The position numbers and the translations under genes were made by a program. Positions 51,237 through 60,456 of a stretch of 64,000 nucleotides of DNA are shown one piece after another; position 1 is the first letter of the stretch; each line of letters starts with the position of its first letter. The notes under the pieces are model-generated. The model saw only the letters and a list, made by a program, of their open reading frames with translations. It was not told where the DNA came from and searched no databases. Location of the stretch: positions 16,216-80,215 of the forward strand of contig JARUKX010000015.1 in assembly GCA_029688825.1 (NCBI GenBank), read 5' to 3'. This DNA comes from Haloarculaceae archaeon H-GB1-1 (lineage in GTDB: Archaea > Halobacteriota > Halobacteria > Halobacteriales > Haloarculaceae).

Positions 51237-53239
51237 AACCGACGGCGTTCGACGGCAGGATTCCGGACCCGAATCTCGACCGAATCGGCGCGATTCTCGG
51301 ATTCGTCATCGCGCTCGGGCTGTTCCCGTTGCGGTTCGTGGCGTCGCAGGTGTACATCGATACGATTCCCGGCGTCCTCGGCCTGGCGTGTCTGGGCTAT
51401 CTGCTGACGCGTCGCGGTGGCCGGCTTCCGACGTCGCTCCCGAAGCTCCCACGCTGGCTCGCCAGGTCGCTGCCACCTGTCGTGTTCCTCGGCCTCTCCG
51501 GACTGGTCGCCGTCGCGATCCGAGCCGGACAGCGGACGGTGGGGTTCTACGCACTGGCGGGAATCGTGGGTTCCATCCTCCTCGCACAGATCCTCTTCGG
51601 GCGAGACGACGACGTCGCTGCCGGCCTGATCCTCGTCCAGATCGTCGCCCTTGCGGCCGTCGTGCGCTTCATGGCGCTGTACACCACGCCGGGCCTGATC
51701 GGCATCGATAGCTGGACGCACATCACACAGCTCGCACACGACGTCCGAGCGGCGGAATCGCTCTCCGCGATCGACACGAACAAACACTACACGACGCCCC
51801 TGTATCACCTGCTCGTCGTCGCGTCGTCGCTCCTGCTGGAGACCTCGCTCCGCAACGGGCTCTACCTCTCGCTGGGAATCGTGATGCCGGTCTCCGTCTG
51901 CCTGATCTACGCGACCGCGATGCTCGTCCTCGAACAACGGTGGGCGCTCCTGGCGGCCGCTATGTACGCCGTTTCCGACTACGTCATCGAGTGGGGAATC
52001 CACATCATTCCGACGAGCATGGGCCTCCTGCTGTTCATCGCCGTCTGCTACTGGCTGGTCCGCGTGATGCGGACCGACAGCGGGATGCAGGCGTTCGTCA
52101 TCCTGACCGCGACGACGATATTCCTGGCGCTGACCCATCAGGTCTCGTCGTTCATCATGCTGGTGACCATCGCGGCCGGCGTGGCAGCGTACGTCGTCAT
52201 CGTCGCACTGTCTCGGTTCTCGGCGGATCAGCGCGAGATTCCGGGCGAGAACAGCGTCCTCGACGTCGGCAGCCTGTTGGTGTTCGACGTTGTGTTCATC
52301 GGCTTCCTCTGGTCGTTCACGCCCTACGACGGAGACTCCTTTCTCCGCACGGTTACGAGGTACTTCCAGGAGACGTTCACCTCCAGCGTCGGCGTGCTGA
52401 AGCTCGCCGGTGGGTCCAGTGGCGGCGGTGGAGCAAGCGGTGGCGGGACGGCTGGCGGTGCCGCCGCAGCCCAAGGCCCCGACCTGGCGGCCCAACTCGC
52501 GGTCGCACTCGACACGGCAGGCTTCCTGTTGCTGCTCGGCGCGACGTTCCTGGGTTCGCTCTACCTCCTCCATCGCGGCTGGGCACGACAGTCCGTCCTG
52601 ACGCTCGTGCTCGCGACCGCGTTCATGCTCGTCTTCGTCATGATCTTACCGCTGTTCGGGATTCGGAACTTCATCCCGCAGCGATGGTTCGCGTTCCTCT
52701 ACGTCCCCATGACGATTCTCGCCGCCGTCGGCATCCGCGCGCTCACCCTGCGCGTGGGTCGGGGCGTGCTCGTCGCCTGCTTGCTGCCGTTCCTCCTGGT
52801 CTTCCCGAGCGTGATGATCGGATCGGCGCACGGGACGCTGGACAATCCGGTGTTCGAGGAGCAACAGGAGCAACTGGCCTACACGGCCGACGAGCTGGCG
52901 GCCGTCGAGGCGGTTGGTCGGTTGACTGGCTCGCCGGACTCGATGAACATTCGCCCCGACCAGGTCATCTACACCGACCATCCGTACGCGACGGTACTCC
53001 GACGAACTGGGGCGTATCCGACGGCTGTCGCGACCCTCAACGACAGCGAACGGACACCACACGACCTGACGCTGTATCGACAGCGACAAACGGCGGAAGC
53101 GACGTACTTCCTCGACAGCTCCGAACGTGGCCGAATCAAGAACGTTCCGCGCGAACGTGTCTGTCGCCCCGGACAGGCGGTCGTCTACAGCAATCGTGAC
53201 GTCGCGCTCTGTGCCGAAGCGCCGGCACCGAGCAACTGA
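51233..53239 (+). CDS. large polytopic membrane protein of the polysaccharide operon
   Basis: A 668-residue protein with about 13-15 TM helices and a C-terminal exported domain of about 120 residues. A long exported loop after helix 2 region holds GLIGIDSWTHITQLAHDV, and LTHQVSSFIMLV and IIPTSMGLLLFIA are spread in the membrane part. A Gly-rich low-complexity linker sits near residue 395 (GGSSGGGGASGGGTAGGAAA). The layout resembles GT-C type lipid-linked-sugar transferases or polymerases, but catalytic acids cannot be assigned. It ends the rightward operon. Confidence 0.78.
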   Translation: MKPTAFDGRIPDPNLDRIGAILGFVIALGLFPLRFVASQVYIDTIPGVLGLACLGYLLTRRGGRLPTSLPKLPRWLARSLPPVVFLGLSGLVAVAIRAGQRTVGFYALAGIVGSILLAQILFGRDDDVAAGLILVQIVALAAVVRFMALYTTPGLIGIDSWTHITQLAHDVRAAESLSAIDTNKHYTTPLYHLLVVASSLLLETSLRNGLYLSLGIVMPVSVCLIYATAMLVLEQRWALLAAAMYAVSDYVIEWGIHIIPTSMGLLLFIAVCYWLVRVMRTDSGMQAFVILTATTIFLALTHQVSSFIMLVTIAAGVAAYVVIVALSRFSADQREIPGENSVLDVGSLLVFDVVFIGFLWSFTPYDGDSFLRTVTRYFQETFTSSVGVLKLAGGSSGGGGASGGGTAGGAAAAQGPDLAAQLAVALDTAGFLLLLGATFLGSLYLLHRGWARQSVLTLVLATAFMLVFVMILPLFGIRNFIPQRWFAFLYVPMTILAAVGIRALTLRVGRGVLVACLLPFLLVFPSVMIGSAHGTLDNPVFEEQQEQLAYTADELAAVEAVGRLTGSPDSMNIRPDQVIYTDHPYATVLRRTGAYPTAVATLNDSERTPHDLTLYRQRQTAEATYFLDSSERGRIKNVPRERVCRPGQAVVYSNRDVALCAEAPAPSN

Positions 53240-53269
53240 CTCTTCTCGCGGACTCCGCCCGTCGTTCGC

Positions 53270-53821
53270 TCAGCCCGAGTGCGGAATTCCTGGATAGCCG
53301 TCACGCGACCAGCGCACGACGGCACTGCCGACGAGCAGTATCTCGGCGGCGAGGAAGACCAGCCCGACAGGCGTGGCCAGGAAGAACAGGAACCGGACGA
53401 CGAAGTAGAGGACGTTGTCGGTGAATCCGGTCTGGACCGGTGCCGGCGGCGTCACCAGCGGCCAGAGGAACGCCCGGACCTTCACCTCTCCGCCCAGCAG
53501 CGCGGGATAGATAGCGTCTGCCGGAAGGTGAGCGAGATAGCCCACGGCGAACCCGACGCCGACGTCACGGTGTCCAAAGCGGCTCGCGAGCTGGACGCCG
53601 AGGACGGAGAGGACGACTCCGGTGAAGACGGAGTGAGCCAACGACGACCCGCTGGGAAGGATGCTCAGCGACCACGCGAGCGGTTTGTCCACGAAGTCGG
53701 GAAACTGTGTTCCGGCTGCCACCGCGAGTGCGGCAGGGCCGGAGGGAGGCGCGGTGCCGCGCATACGGCACAGGGTACTGTACGCGAGGTAGCCGACCGA
53801 GAGGTGTTCCCACGGCCACAT
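53270..53821 (-). CDS. inner-membrane metal-dependent hydrolase-like protein (YdjM/LexA-like region)
   Basis: A 183-residue membrane protein. His and Asp residues of the YdjM-type family are visible: MWPWEHLSVGYLAY, AAGTQFPDFVDKP, GSSLAHSVFTG and VGYLAHLPADAIYP. Four or five TM helices. The role is probably a hydrolase, but the substrate is unknown. It is convergent with the polysaccharide operon and starts two bases after the DUF1616 gene end. Confidence 0.8.
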   Translation of the reverse strand: MWPWEHLSVGYLAYSTLCRMRGTAPPSGPAALAVAAGTQFPDFVDKPLAWSLSILPSGSSLAHSVFTGVVLSVLGVQLASRFGHRDVGVGFAVGYLAHLPADAIYPALLGGEVKVRAFLWPLVTPPAPVQTGFTDNVLYFVVRFLFFLATPVGLVFLAAEILLVGSAVVRWSRDGYPGIPHSG

Positions 53822-53823
53822 CC

Positions 53824-54978
53824 TCAGGAACCCGTCCCCCTTTCGTTCGTCGGGGTCGACGGCTCGACGGTAATCGGGAGTCTGAGACGTCGATGGGCCG
53901 ACGAGAGCGTCGGGTCCTCCGGCTCAGGTCCGTCGTATAGAAGCGCGACGATGCGCTGGTCACCGGCCGACGTGTGGGACGGGGTGACGGAGACGTCCAT
54001 CTGCGCCCGGTCACCTGACTCGACGGACAACTGGCGCGTGGTCACCGGCTCTCGATGCAGCACGCGCGCGTCGCTCCCGTTTCCGGCGACGGTCTGTAGC
54101 TGGACCACGACCGTGTACTCCTCTGCCGTGGCACCCTCGTTCTCGACGCCGAACGTCAGGCTCCGCGTTTCACCGGCGTCGTATCGGGTTTCGTACAGCG
54201 ACTGAGTGTCGCCGGTCACGTCGTTGGTCACGACGTAGAACTGCGTACTGGGGGTCGTCGACGGCGGCTGTGCGGCCGCGAATCCGAGACTGGCCACGAG
54301 GACGACGACGGTACAGACCAACAAGCCGTTGAACAGGGTCGTTCGGCGGTCGCTACGAGTGACCCTTCGCCACCCGGTCTTCACGTGCAGCGACCCGAGC
54401 GGCGCGGTGTAGAGGACCGAACCGACCATCGCTAGCGTCGGCCCGAACCGGTCGACCGCTGGCAGTTGCTGGCGACGAACGTGGGCCGCAGCCGCTCCGG
54501 ACAGGACCAGCACCCCGAGACTGATTGCTATCGGTTCGACGGTGATGCCCCAGGGCGAGAACGAGGTCGCCCACGTGACGAGCGGGACGATCACGATGCT
54601 CGCTATCGTCGCGAAGGCGATCCGCTCCACGAGGGTGATTCCGTCCTTGGTTGGCGGGACCGATATGAGTCCCGTGGTCCCCTCGTCGAACGCTTCCGAG
54701 ACGGCACTCCCACGGCCGGGATAGAGGACGCTGATGGCGACGTACCCGGGGAGAAACGTCAGGAGCGGCACGACCAGCGCGAACCGAATCCACTCCGCTG
54801 GATCGAGGAAGACGGCTCCGACGGCCGCCAAGGTCAGGACGACCGCGAGACCGAGATCGAGCGGCCAGACCTGCATCAGTTGCGCCGCGACCGACGACGG
54901 ATCACCGTCGCGATGCCACTCCTCGAGGCCGCTGGACTCGTCGTCGTCCAACTGCAAGACGTCGTCACCAGCCGTCAT
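53824..54978 (-). CDS. DUF1616 membrane protein
   Basis: A 384-residue protein. The N-terminal 45 residues are acidic and cytoplasmic, then about five TM helices (LDLGLAVVLTLAAVGAVFL, FALVVPLLTFLPGYVAISVL, IAFATIASIVIVPLVTWAT). The C-terminal half is an exported Ig-like beta domain (TRSLTFGVENEGATAEEYTV, VVQLQTVAG). This is the DUF1616 layout. The promoter pattern copy 2 lies directly before it, with the start of transcription close to the start codon. Confidence 0.85.
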   Translation of the reverse strand: MTAGDDVLQLDDDESSGLEEWHRDGDPSSVAAQLMQVWPLDLGLAVVLTLAAVGAVFLDPAEWIRFALVVPLLTFLPGYVAISVLYPGRGSAVSEAFDEGTTGLISVPPTKDGITLVERIAFATIASIVIVPLVTWATSFSPWGITVEPIAISLGVLVLSGAAAAHVRRQQLPAVDRFGPTLAMVGSVLYTAPLGSLHVKTGWRRVTRSDRRTTLFNGLLVCTVVVLVASLGFAAAQPPSTTPSTQFYVVTNDVTGDTQSLYETRYDAGETRSLTFGVENEGATAEEYTVVVQLQTVAGNGSDARVLHREPVTTRQLSVESGDRAQMDVSVTPSHTSAGDQRIVALLYDGPEPEDPTLSSAHRRLRLPITVEPSTPTNERGTGS

Positions 54979-55002
54979 TACTGGCCAGTTCCCTCCTCAC
55001 GC

Positions 55003-55025
55003 CCCTTATTATAGTCCGATTAAGG
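55003..55025 (-). promoter_or_regulatory. shared promoter pattern, copy 2 (DUF1616 gene)
   Basis: Minus strand CTTAATCGGACTATAATAAG, overlapping the TAA stop of the upstream glycosyltransferase. TATAATAA lies about 28 bases before the DUF1616 start, which predicts an almost leaderless transcript. Confidence 0.55.
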
Positions 55026-56000
55026 CTCCGAACTCCGTCGCCTGAACGCGAGCCCGAGTCCGACCAGCATGGCGGCGATCAGCGGTGCCGTCCGCGTTCG
55101 CGTGCGCAGTCCCGTGAGCGTACACCACCCGAGCGACGGAAGGTGCCGTGGGCGGACGTCTGCATCGGCGAGATAGCGGTACCCGGTTCGGAACTGTCCC
55201 GTTTGGATGAACTGTTTGGCGCCGATCAGTGCGTGACTCCCCCGAATGGAGAGGCCGTCGGCTTCGGCCTCGGCGACGAGGTCGGCGTGCTTCTCCAGGA
55301 ACGTGTCCTTCGCCCGCTCGATGCGCTCCGGGGAGGGAGAGCCGGTCATGTACCGCGTCACGAGGGAGTCTTCGACGTAGGCGACCGGTGCTTCCAGAAC
55401 GACCCGAAGGAGAAAGTCGGGGTCGGTGAACCACGCCAGTTCCTCGTCGAAGCCACCGATCTCCCTGGCGAGGTCGGTCTCGACCACGAGGGTCGAGCCG
55501 GCACCCGAGTAGAGGTTGTCAGCGAGGATGTCGCCCGCGAGTTCCCGACCGCCGGCCATCTGCGGCTCCTCGTCGAACGTCGCGAGCAGGGACCCGACGG
55601 CGGTGACGGCGCGACCCAGCAGTCCGTCGGAGGCGAACTCGAAGTCACAGTAGACGCCTGCGTAGTCGTCCGGCGCGTGTTCGAGCCGTCGAAGTTGGCG
55701 TTCGAGTTTCGAGGGGGCCCACTCGTCGTCGGAATCGAGGAACGCGACGTACGTGCCTCTCGCTTCATGGATTCCGGTGTTGCGTGCGGCACTGGCCCCC
55801 TGGTTCGTCTCGTGGCGAACGACGCGGACCCGCGGATCGGCGGTGTACTCGGCGAGCACTGCGTCGGTCTCGTCGGTCGAACAGTCGTCGACCACCAGCA
55901 GTTCGAGGTCCTCGTACGTCTGTGTGAGGACGCTGTCGATGGCTCGTGGAAGCATTCCGGCGCGATTGTACGTCGGAATGACGACGCTGACGGTGGGCAT
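55020..56000 (-). CDS. family 2 glycosyltransferase
   Basis: A 326-residue GT-A protein. MPTVSVVIPTYNRAGMLPRA opens it, with LLVVDDCSTDETDAVLAEY and YVAFLDSDDEWAPSKL (DxD). A C-terminal hydrophobic helix (TAPLIAAMLVGLGLAFRR) may anchor it. Start at MPTVSVV; an ATG nine codons upstream lies inside the TATA box of its own promoter and cannot be used. Confidence 0.87.
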   Translation of the reverse strand: MPTVSVVIPTYNRAGMLPRAIDSVLTQTYEDLELLVVDDCSTDETDAVLAEYTADPRVRVVRHETNQGASAARNTGIHEARGTYVAFLDSDDEWAPSKLERQLRRLEHAPDDYAGVYCDFEFASDGLLGRAVTAVGSLLATFDEEPQMAGGRELAGDILADNLYSGAGSTLVVETDLAREIGGFDEELAWFTDPDFLLRVVLEAPVAYVEDSLVTRYMTGSPSPERIERAKDTFLEKHADLVAEAEADGLSIRGSHALIGAKQFIQTGQFRTGYRYLADADVRPRHLPSLGWCTLTGLRTRTRTAPLIAAMLVGLGLAFRRRSSEP

Positions 56001-56024
56001 GGAAACGGAGACCTGTCCTCGACG

Positions 56025-56047
56025 CATTATTATACGGCCGTTAAGTG
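56025..56047 (-). promoter_or_regulatory. shared promoter pattern, copy 3 (glycosyltransferase gene)
   Basis: Minus strand CTTAACGGCCGTATAATAAT. TATAATAAT ends 26 bases before the start codon at 56000, so the transcript should be leaderless. It overlaps the TAA stop of the upstream beta-helix gene, as copy 2 does for its upstream gene. Confidence 0.55.
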
Positions 56048-57540
56048 CCCGTCACGAGGAGATTCGTGGCTCCGTCGTCCTCGATGCCGTCGAGGATCTC
56101 ACAGTCTTTCACACGGATGGAGTCGGCGTCTGCATCGAGATACATCGCGTCCGCTGCTTCGAGCGCGTCGGCGTAGGTCGACTCAACCCACACGTCGCTG
56201 CCGTACACCATCAACGGCGGGCCGGTCGTCCGGAACGTGCAGTCGTAGACGGTGTAGTCAGCCCCCAGTAGTCCCAGCGCGCACCGACGAGTGCCGTTGA
56301 ATTGATCGATCTCCACCTGCCTGAACTCACAGCGGTCTCGCTCCGCGCGGACGGCGTGGCGGAACGTCTCCCCGATGGCGTCGCCGTCGATTCGACAGCC
56401 TTCGACCACGACGCGGCCGGGGTCGTCACCGAGCAATCGAAGGGCGTTCGCATCCGCGTCGATGGTCACGCTGGAGTTCACGATGTCGGTCGACCCGGTT
56501 TCGGGGCCGACGATGATCGCCGGTGCCGGCTTCGGCCCCATCGTGACGCCGACGTTGCTGATCCACGCCGAGGTCACGTCGTGGAGGCTGATCGCGCGAC
56601 CCGTCGACGCAGTCATCTCGACGGTCGTGTTTCTGATCTGCGCGTCGTCCGCTTCGTCGATGCGGATACCCTGCTGGCGCGGGAAGTGCTCCGCATAGTC
56701 GTCGACGACGACGGTCGCGCCGTCGACGATACAGGTGCCGGCCCCGAGACGGACGCTGCCTGCTCCGCTGTTGGCGAAGGTTCCACCGTCGACGACGATC
56801 GTTCCCGTCCCCTCGGAGGCGTAGAGACCGTTGTCGGGATAGGGGCCGAGGACGCAGTCTTTGAACCGGAGCGTGCCGTGATTGAGGTTCCCGAGGATTC
56901 CGGTCGGTCCACGCCAGAGGTCCGTGCTGACGGTGTCTGACGAGGCGGCACCGGATGGGGCGTGGAACCGCTCGACGAGCCCACTCCCGGAGCTATCGGT
57001 GATTCGGAACAGTCCCGGGCCGAACGTCCCGCTGTCGTGATACCCCGCGACGTCGACGTCTCTGACGACGAGTCCGTCGGCCACGGAGGCCTCGAACGCC
57101 CGGATGCCAGTCGATTCCGCCCGCTGGTCGATCTCGAAGTTCTCGACGTGGAGGTCACGGCCGGGGTCGTCGCGGACGCCGAGTCGGAACAGCCTGTACG
57201 TCGGTCCCTCGTAATCCGTCACGGGTGCCGGGACGAACGTCGCCCCGTCGTCACCGACGAGCCCGACCGTCTCGAATCCGGTGTGTCGGACCTGCTCGTC
57301 CATGTAGTAGCGACCCTCGGGGAAGCGTAGCAGGGTGTCGTCGGCGAGCAGCGAGTCGACGACCGGGGAGACGGACTCCTCACCGGAGGGGTCTGCACCC
57401 TCCTCGACGACGTCGACGACGGTCCTGTAGTCGGCCTCGATGCCGTCATCGCCACGTCGGCTGATGATCGCGCCCGAGAGTGCGGTCGCGCCGACGGCAC
57501 ACAGAAAGCCCCGACGGCTCGGGGACCGCCCGTCAGTCAT
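56041..57540 (-). CDS. Tat-exported right-handed beta-helix protein, paralog A
   Basis: A 499-residue protein. SRRGFLCAVGATALSGAI near the N terminus is a Tat signal. Family blocks shared with the paralog at 57889-59466: VVDVVEEGADPSGEESV, LRFPEGRYYMDEQVRHTGFE and LWRGPTGILGNLNHGTLRFK. Repeats of short strands (VVDGGTFANSGAGSVRLGAG, DIVNSSVTIDADANALRL) give a parallel beta-helix, as in polysaccharide lyases or surface-binding proteins. A catalytic triad is not obvious. It is probably a secreted polysaccharide-active or structural protein. Confidence 0.85.
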   Translation of the reverse strand: MTDGRSPSRRGFLCAVGATALSGAIISRRGDDGIEADYRTVVDVVEEGADPSGEESVSPVVDSLLADDTLLRFPEGRYYMDEQVRHTGFETVGLVGDDGATFVPAPVTDYEGPTYRLFRLGVRDDPGRDLHVENFEIDQRAESTGIRAFEASVADGLVVRDVDVAGYHDSGTFGPGLFRITDSSGSGLVERFHAPSGAASSDTVSTDLWRGPTGILGNLNHGTLRFKDCVLGPYPDNGLYASEGTGTIVVDGGTFANSGAGSVRLGAGTCIVDGATVVVDDYAEHFPRQQGIRIDEADDAQIRNTTVEMTASTGRAISLHDVTSAWISNVGVTMGPKPAPAIIVGPETGSTDIVNSSVTIDADANALRLLGDDPGRVVVEGCRIDGDAIGETFRHAVRAERDRCEFRQVEIDQFNGTRRCALGLLGADYTVYDCTFRTTGPPLMVYGSDVWVESTYADALEAADAMYLDADADSIRVKDCEILDGIEDDGATNLLVTGT

Positions 57541-57772
57541 CCCGACTCCGCCCCCCGCTGGCTGGTCGGTGCGCGGTACCCGTCGTCCGAACGGCGATGT
57601 GTTCGGACAGGCGAGACGGTCGATCCAGTGCGCGTCGGTTCGATCCTGCGTCGGGAGTTCGGCTTCGCTGGCCCCGGTGTCCGACGTGTTCCTCGACTTT
57701 CAGCGCACTACAGAGAGGGATGGTCCGGTCGCGCACCGGTATCTCCAGGTCGAACTGGTGCTCGAATATCAC
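57533..57772 (-). CDS. possible 79-residue protein upstream of the beta-helix gene
   Basis: A GTG-initiated frame (VIFEHQFDLEIPVRDRTIP) that overlaps the beta-helix start by eight bases. It has no known domain, and the second half is very basic and may be a shadow. It lies between promoter copy 4 and the beta-helix gene. The rest of 57541-57888 contains nothing else I can support. Confidence 0.3.
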   Translation of the reverse strand: MIFEHQFDLEIPVRDRTIPLCSALKVEEHVGHRGQRSRTPDAGSNRRALDRPSRLSEHIAVRTTGTAHRPASGGRSRDD

Positions 57773-57830
57773 GGTTTCTGTTTCATGGCCTCGAACGGAC
57801 CGGTCGATACGCGAGCTTCAGATCCCAGTG

Positions 57831-57853
57831 TCGTTATTAGATGTCCGCTAAGC
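57831..57853 (-). promoter_or_regulatory. shared promoter pattern, copy 4
   Basis: Minus strand GCTTAGCGGACATCTAATAA. It matches CTTA-n-CGG-n-C then TAATAA. It lies nearly 300 bases before the beta-helix start at 57540, so it has a long leader or drives the small frame at 57772. Confidence 0.4.
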
Positions 57854-57888
57854 CACCTGCCGAGGCGACGCAGCCGTCGATGGGCTGA

Positions 57889-59466
57889 TCAGAACTCGTT
57901 GCCCACCAGCCGGAGGTTCGTCGCGCCGAGGTCGCGGATGCCGCCGGGAAGGGTGTTGTGCTTTAGATAGACGTCGTCGCTGGTGTCGTAGAGGCAGACC
58001 GCCTCGTGGTCGGTTCGGGATTCGCCGTAGACCTCCTCGACGTGGAAGCCGTCCCCGGTGTTGACGACGGGGTATCTGGACGCCCTGTAGGTCCCGCGAT
58101 ACATCGTCACGCCGTCGCCGTGATTGACGATGCCGTAGCGTCGTTCGTCGCTCGTCACGTCCACGGTCACCACGCCGAACCGGCAGTTGTCGCGGTCACA
58201 CCAGATGCCGGAGCGCGTCGATTCCTCCCCGACGTCGCCCGTGATGGTGACCTCCTCGACGAGCACGCTGCCGGGGTCGTCGCCGCCCTGGATTCTGATG
58301 CCGTTCCCGCCGGGCGTCGACATCGCGATCGTCGATTCGTGGACGGTCGTTTCCCCGGCCTCCGGTGCGATATCGACGCCGTAGTCGACGCTGGAGCCGG
58401 AGATCTCGACGTCCAGGTCCTGCAGCACGACGTTCGACGTGGAGTTCATCACGTACACTGCCGGGCTCGTCGGTAGTGGGGCAGTGTTCCGAACGGTGAC
58501 GTTCTCGACGCGGAGGTCGCTGGTGTTCTCGATGCGGACCCCGCGGTGGGCTTCGTCCTGCGGTCGAATCTGGTCGACCACGATGGTCGCGTCGCGAACG
58601 ACGCTTCCGTCGCCGCCGATGCGGACGTTCGCGGCGTTGCTGTTACGGAACGTCCCTCCTTCGACGACGACTGGGCCGGTGCTTCCGGCGGCGTAGAGAC
58701 CGTTGTCCGGGAACGGCCCAAGCTCGACGTCGCGCAACGTGAGCGTCCCACGGTTATCGTTGGCGATGAGACCCGTGGGGCCGCGCCACAGGTCGCCGGC
58801 GTTGGGCGTCTCGCTCACCCACTCCCCGCCCTCGGTCGCGGTGAAGCGCTCGACGAGCCCGGAACCGGTCGGTGACTGGACGACGACGCGGGCCGGCCCC
58901 CACGTGCCACTGTCGTGGAAGCCGTCGACGGTGATATCCCGGACTTCCAGGCCGTCGTCGACGACGGCTTCGATGACCCTGATGCCGGTGTCCGGCGCGG
59001 TCTGGTCGACGTCGAAGCCGTCGAAGACGAGGTCCGTCCCCGAGTCGTCGCGCACGCCGAGGCGGAACAATCTGTACTGTGGGCCGTCGAAGTCGAAGTA
59101 GTTCGCGGGGACGAGCGTCGCCTCCGGACCGACGAGGCCCACCTTCTCGAACCCCGTGTGGCGGACTTGCTCGTCCATGTAGTACCGCCCCTCCGGAAAC
59201 TCGAGCAGTGTGTCGTCCGCGAGCGCGTCGTCGATTACTTCGGACACCGAGTCGGTCCCGGTCGGATCGGCACCGAGGTCGGTGACGTCGACCACGGTGT
59301 CGAACTCCGAGCGATACTCGGTGTACCGGTCGCTCGCCGCTGTGGCGGTTCCCATCTGCGAGCTGACAACCGACGCTGTTGCGACCCCCTGGAGAAACAG
59401 TCGGCGTGTCGTTCGCGTCCCCGAGCCGGATTCGTCGTCTCCGTTCGTCGATTCGGATGCATCCAT
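57889..59466 (-). CDS. Tat-exported right-handed beta-helix protein, paralog B
   Basis: A 525-residue protein, paralog of the one at 56041-57540. TRRLFLQGVATASVVSS is the Tat signal. The conserved N-terminal block (TVVDVTDLGADPTGTDSVSE, LLEFPEGRYYMDEQVRHTGF) and the rest of the helix match A strand for strand (LWRGPTGLIANDNRGTL against LWRGPTGILGNLNHGTL). Start at MDASESTN; the 15 upstream codons are not part of the signal. The two copies arose by tandem duplication with promoter copy 4 between them. Confidence 0.85.
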   Translation of the reverse strand: MDASESTNGDDESGSGTRTTRRLFLQGVATASVVSSQMGTATAASDRYTEYRSEFDTVVDVTDLGADPTGTDSVSEVIDDALADDTLLEFPEGRYYMDEQVRHTGFEKVGLVGPEATLVPANYFDFDGPQYRLFRLGVRDDSGTDLVFDGFDVDQTAPDTGIRVIEAVVDDGLEVRDITVDGFHDSGTWGPARVVVQSPTGSGLVERFTATEGGEWVSETPNAGDLWRGPTGLIANDNRGTLTLRDVELGPFPDNGLYAAGSTGPVVVEGGTFRNSNAANVRIGGDGSVVRDATIVVDQIRPQDEAHRGVRIENTSDLRVENVTVRNTAPLPTSPAVYVMNSTSNVVLQDLDVEISGSSVDYGVDIAPEAGETTVHESTIAMSTPGGNGIRIQGGDDPGSVLVEEVTITGDVGEESTRSGIWCDRDNCRFGVVTVDVTSDERRYGIVNHGDGVTMYRGTYRASRYPVVNTGDGFHVEEVYGESRTDHEAVCLYDTSDDVYLKHNTLPGGIRDLGATNLRLVGNEF

Positions 59467-59624
59467 TGCCTCTGACCGACTCGGGTATCGAGGTAACCAA
59501 CCAATAATCAAATGCTGTATTTGGACGGACTTTATGTTTCTTCCCGCTGGGACATGGTACGTAACGGAGTTTATGGTCCTACTCTCAGGGAAGTATTATC
59601 TTCTCTGAAAATGGCCGTCGACCG

Positions 59625-60386
59625 TCACCTGAGTTCCGTCTCGACGAGCGTCCCGAGCGAGCGCCGGAGCCGTTCGGAGACGGCCGATGGCGAGACCCCG
59701 AGAACGGTGGCGAGTTCCTGCTGGGAAGTCGTTCGTGGCACGTCGAAGTACCCCATCTCGTGTGCAAGTCGGACCGTCTCAAGTTGCTCCGGTGTTAGCA
59801 CCGAGCAGCGAGGCCGCTCGTCGGCGGCGTCCCGACTCAATCTGTCGACGTCGAACGTGACGCCCGCGTCGACACACGACTTGCGATAGCGGACCAGTGC
59901 GGCACGGTCCGGTACCTGCAGTTGCAACCCCCAGCCATCGTCACGGCTCACGACGGAGCGCACTCGGATTCCCAGCGTCGAGATCGCGTCGTCGAGGATC
60001 GGCAACCCCGACGCGACCCCCACCTTGTAGACGCATCCGTCTCCCATCTCGTCGTACGCGATGGCGTCCGACACCGTCGGGTCCTCACGAACCAATTCAG
60101 GGGAAATCCCCCCTCGGTCGTCGGAGGCGGTGAGAAAACGGAATGGACACCCATCGTACTCGTACCGACGCGTGTCCAGGGTCAGTTCGACACCACTGAC
60201 CTGCCGAATCGTCGGCACGAGGAACATGTCGGAGTGGTTGACTGTCACGTCCACCAGCATCGGATTTCGGGGTGGTTCGGTCGTCTCGGTCTGTCCTTCC
60301 CTCCCCCCGGAATTTCTACTATCGACTGTCGTTTCGTCCCCGTCGAACGTGCGCTCGTTGAACCGACTCCGCTCGGTCCGTGCCAT
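59625..60386 (-). CDS. Bat-type helix-turn-helix regulator
   Basis: A 253-residue regulator. The C-terminal HTH of the bacterio-opsin-activator family reads LTPEQLETVRLAHEMGYFDV and LATVLGVSPSAVSERLRRSL. The N-terminal half (VDVTVNHSDMFLVPTIRQV, LTLDTRRYEYDGCPFRFL, GDGCVYKVGV) is the matching ligand-sensing domain. It would control the polysaccharide genes nearby. Follows the beta-helix paralog B start region after 158 bases. Confidence 0.85.
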   Translation of the reverse strand: MARTERSRFNERTFDGDETTVDSRNSGGREGQTETTEPPRNPMLVDVTVNHSDMFLVPTIRQVSGVELTLDTRRYEYDGCPFRFLTASDDRGGISPELVREDPTVSDAIAYDEMGDGCVYKVGVASGLPILDDAISTLGIRVRSVVSRDDGWGLQLQVPDRAALVRYRKSCVDAGVTFDVDRLSRDAADERPRCSVLTPEQLETVRLAHEMGYFDVPRTTSQQELATVLGVSPSAVSERLRRSLGTLVETELR

Positions 60387-60456
60387 ACTGTCACCGTTCG
60401 AATTAGAACGGGTAAGAATTCCTGCTATACCTATAGATTCACCGGCTGCACTGACC

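Noticed and set aside
52410..52480. Gly/Ala-rich repeat as a possible DNA repeat
   Set aside because: It is in frame within the polytopic protein and reads as a linker, not as a separate repeat element.
50834..52573. 579-residue minus-strand frame
   Set aside because: It is antisense to a glycosyltransferase and the polytopic membrane protein; the composition is charged and low in hydrophobic residues.
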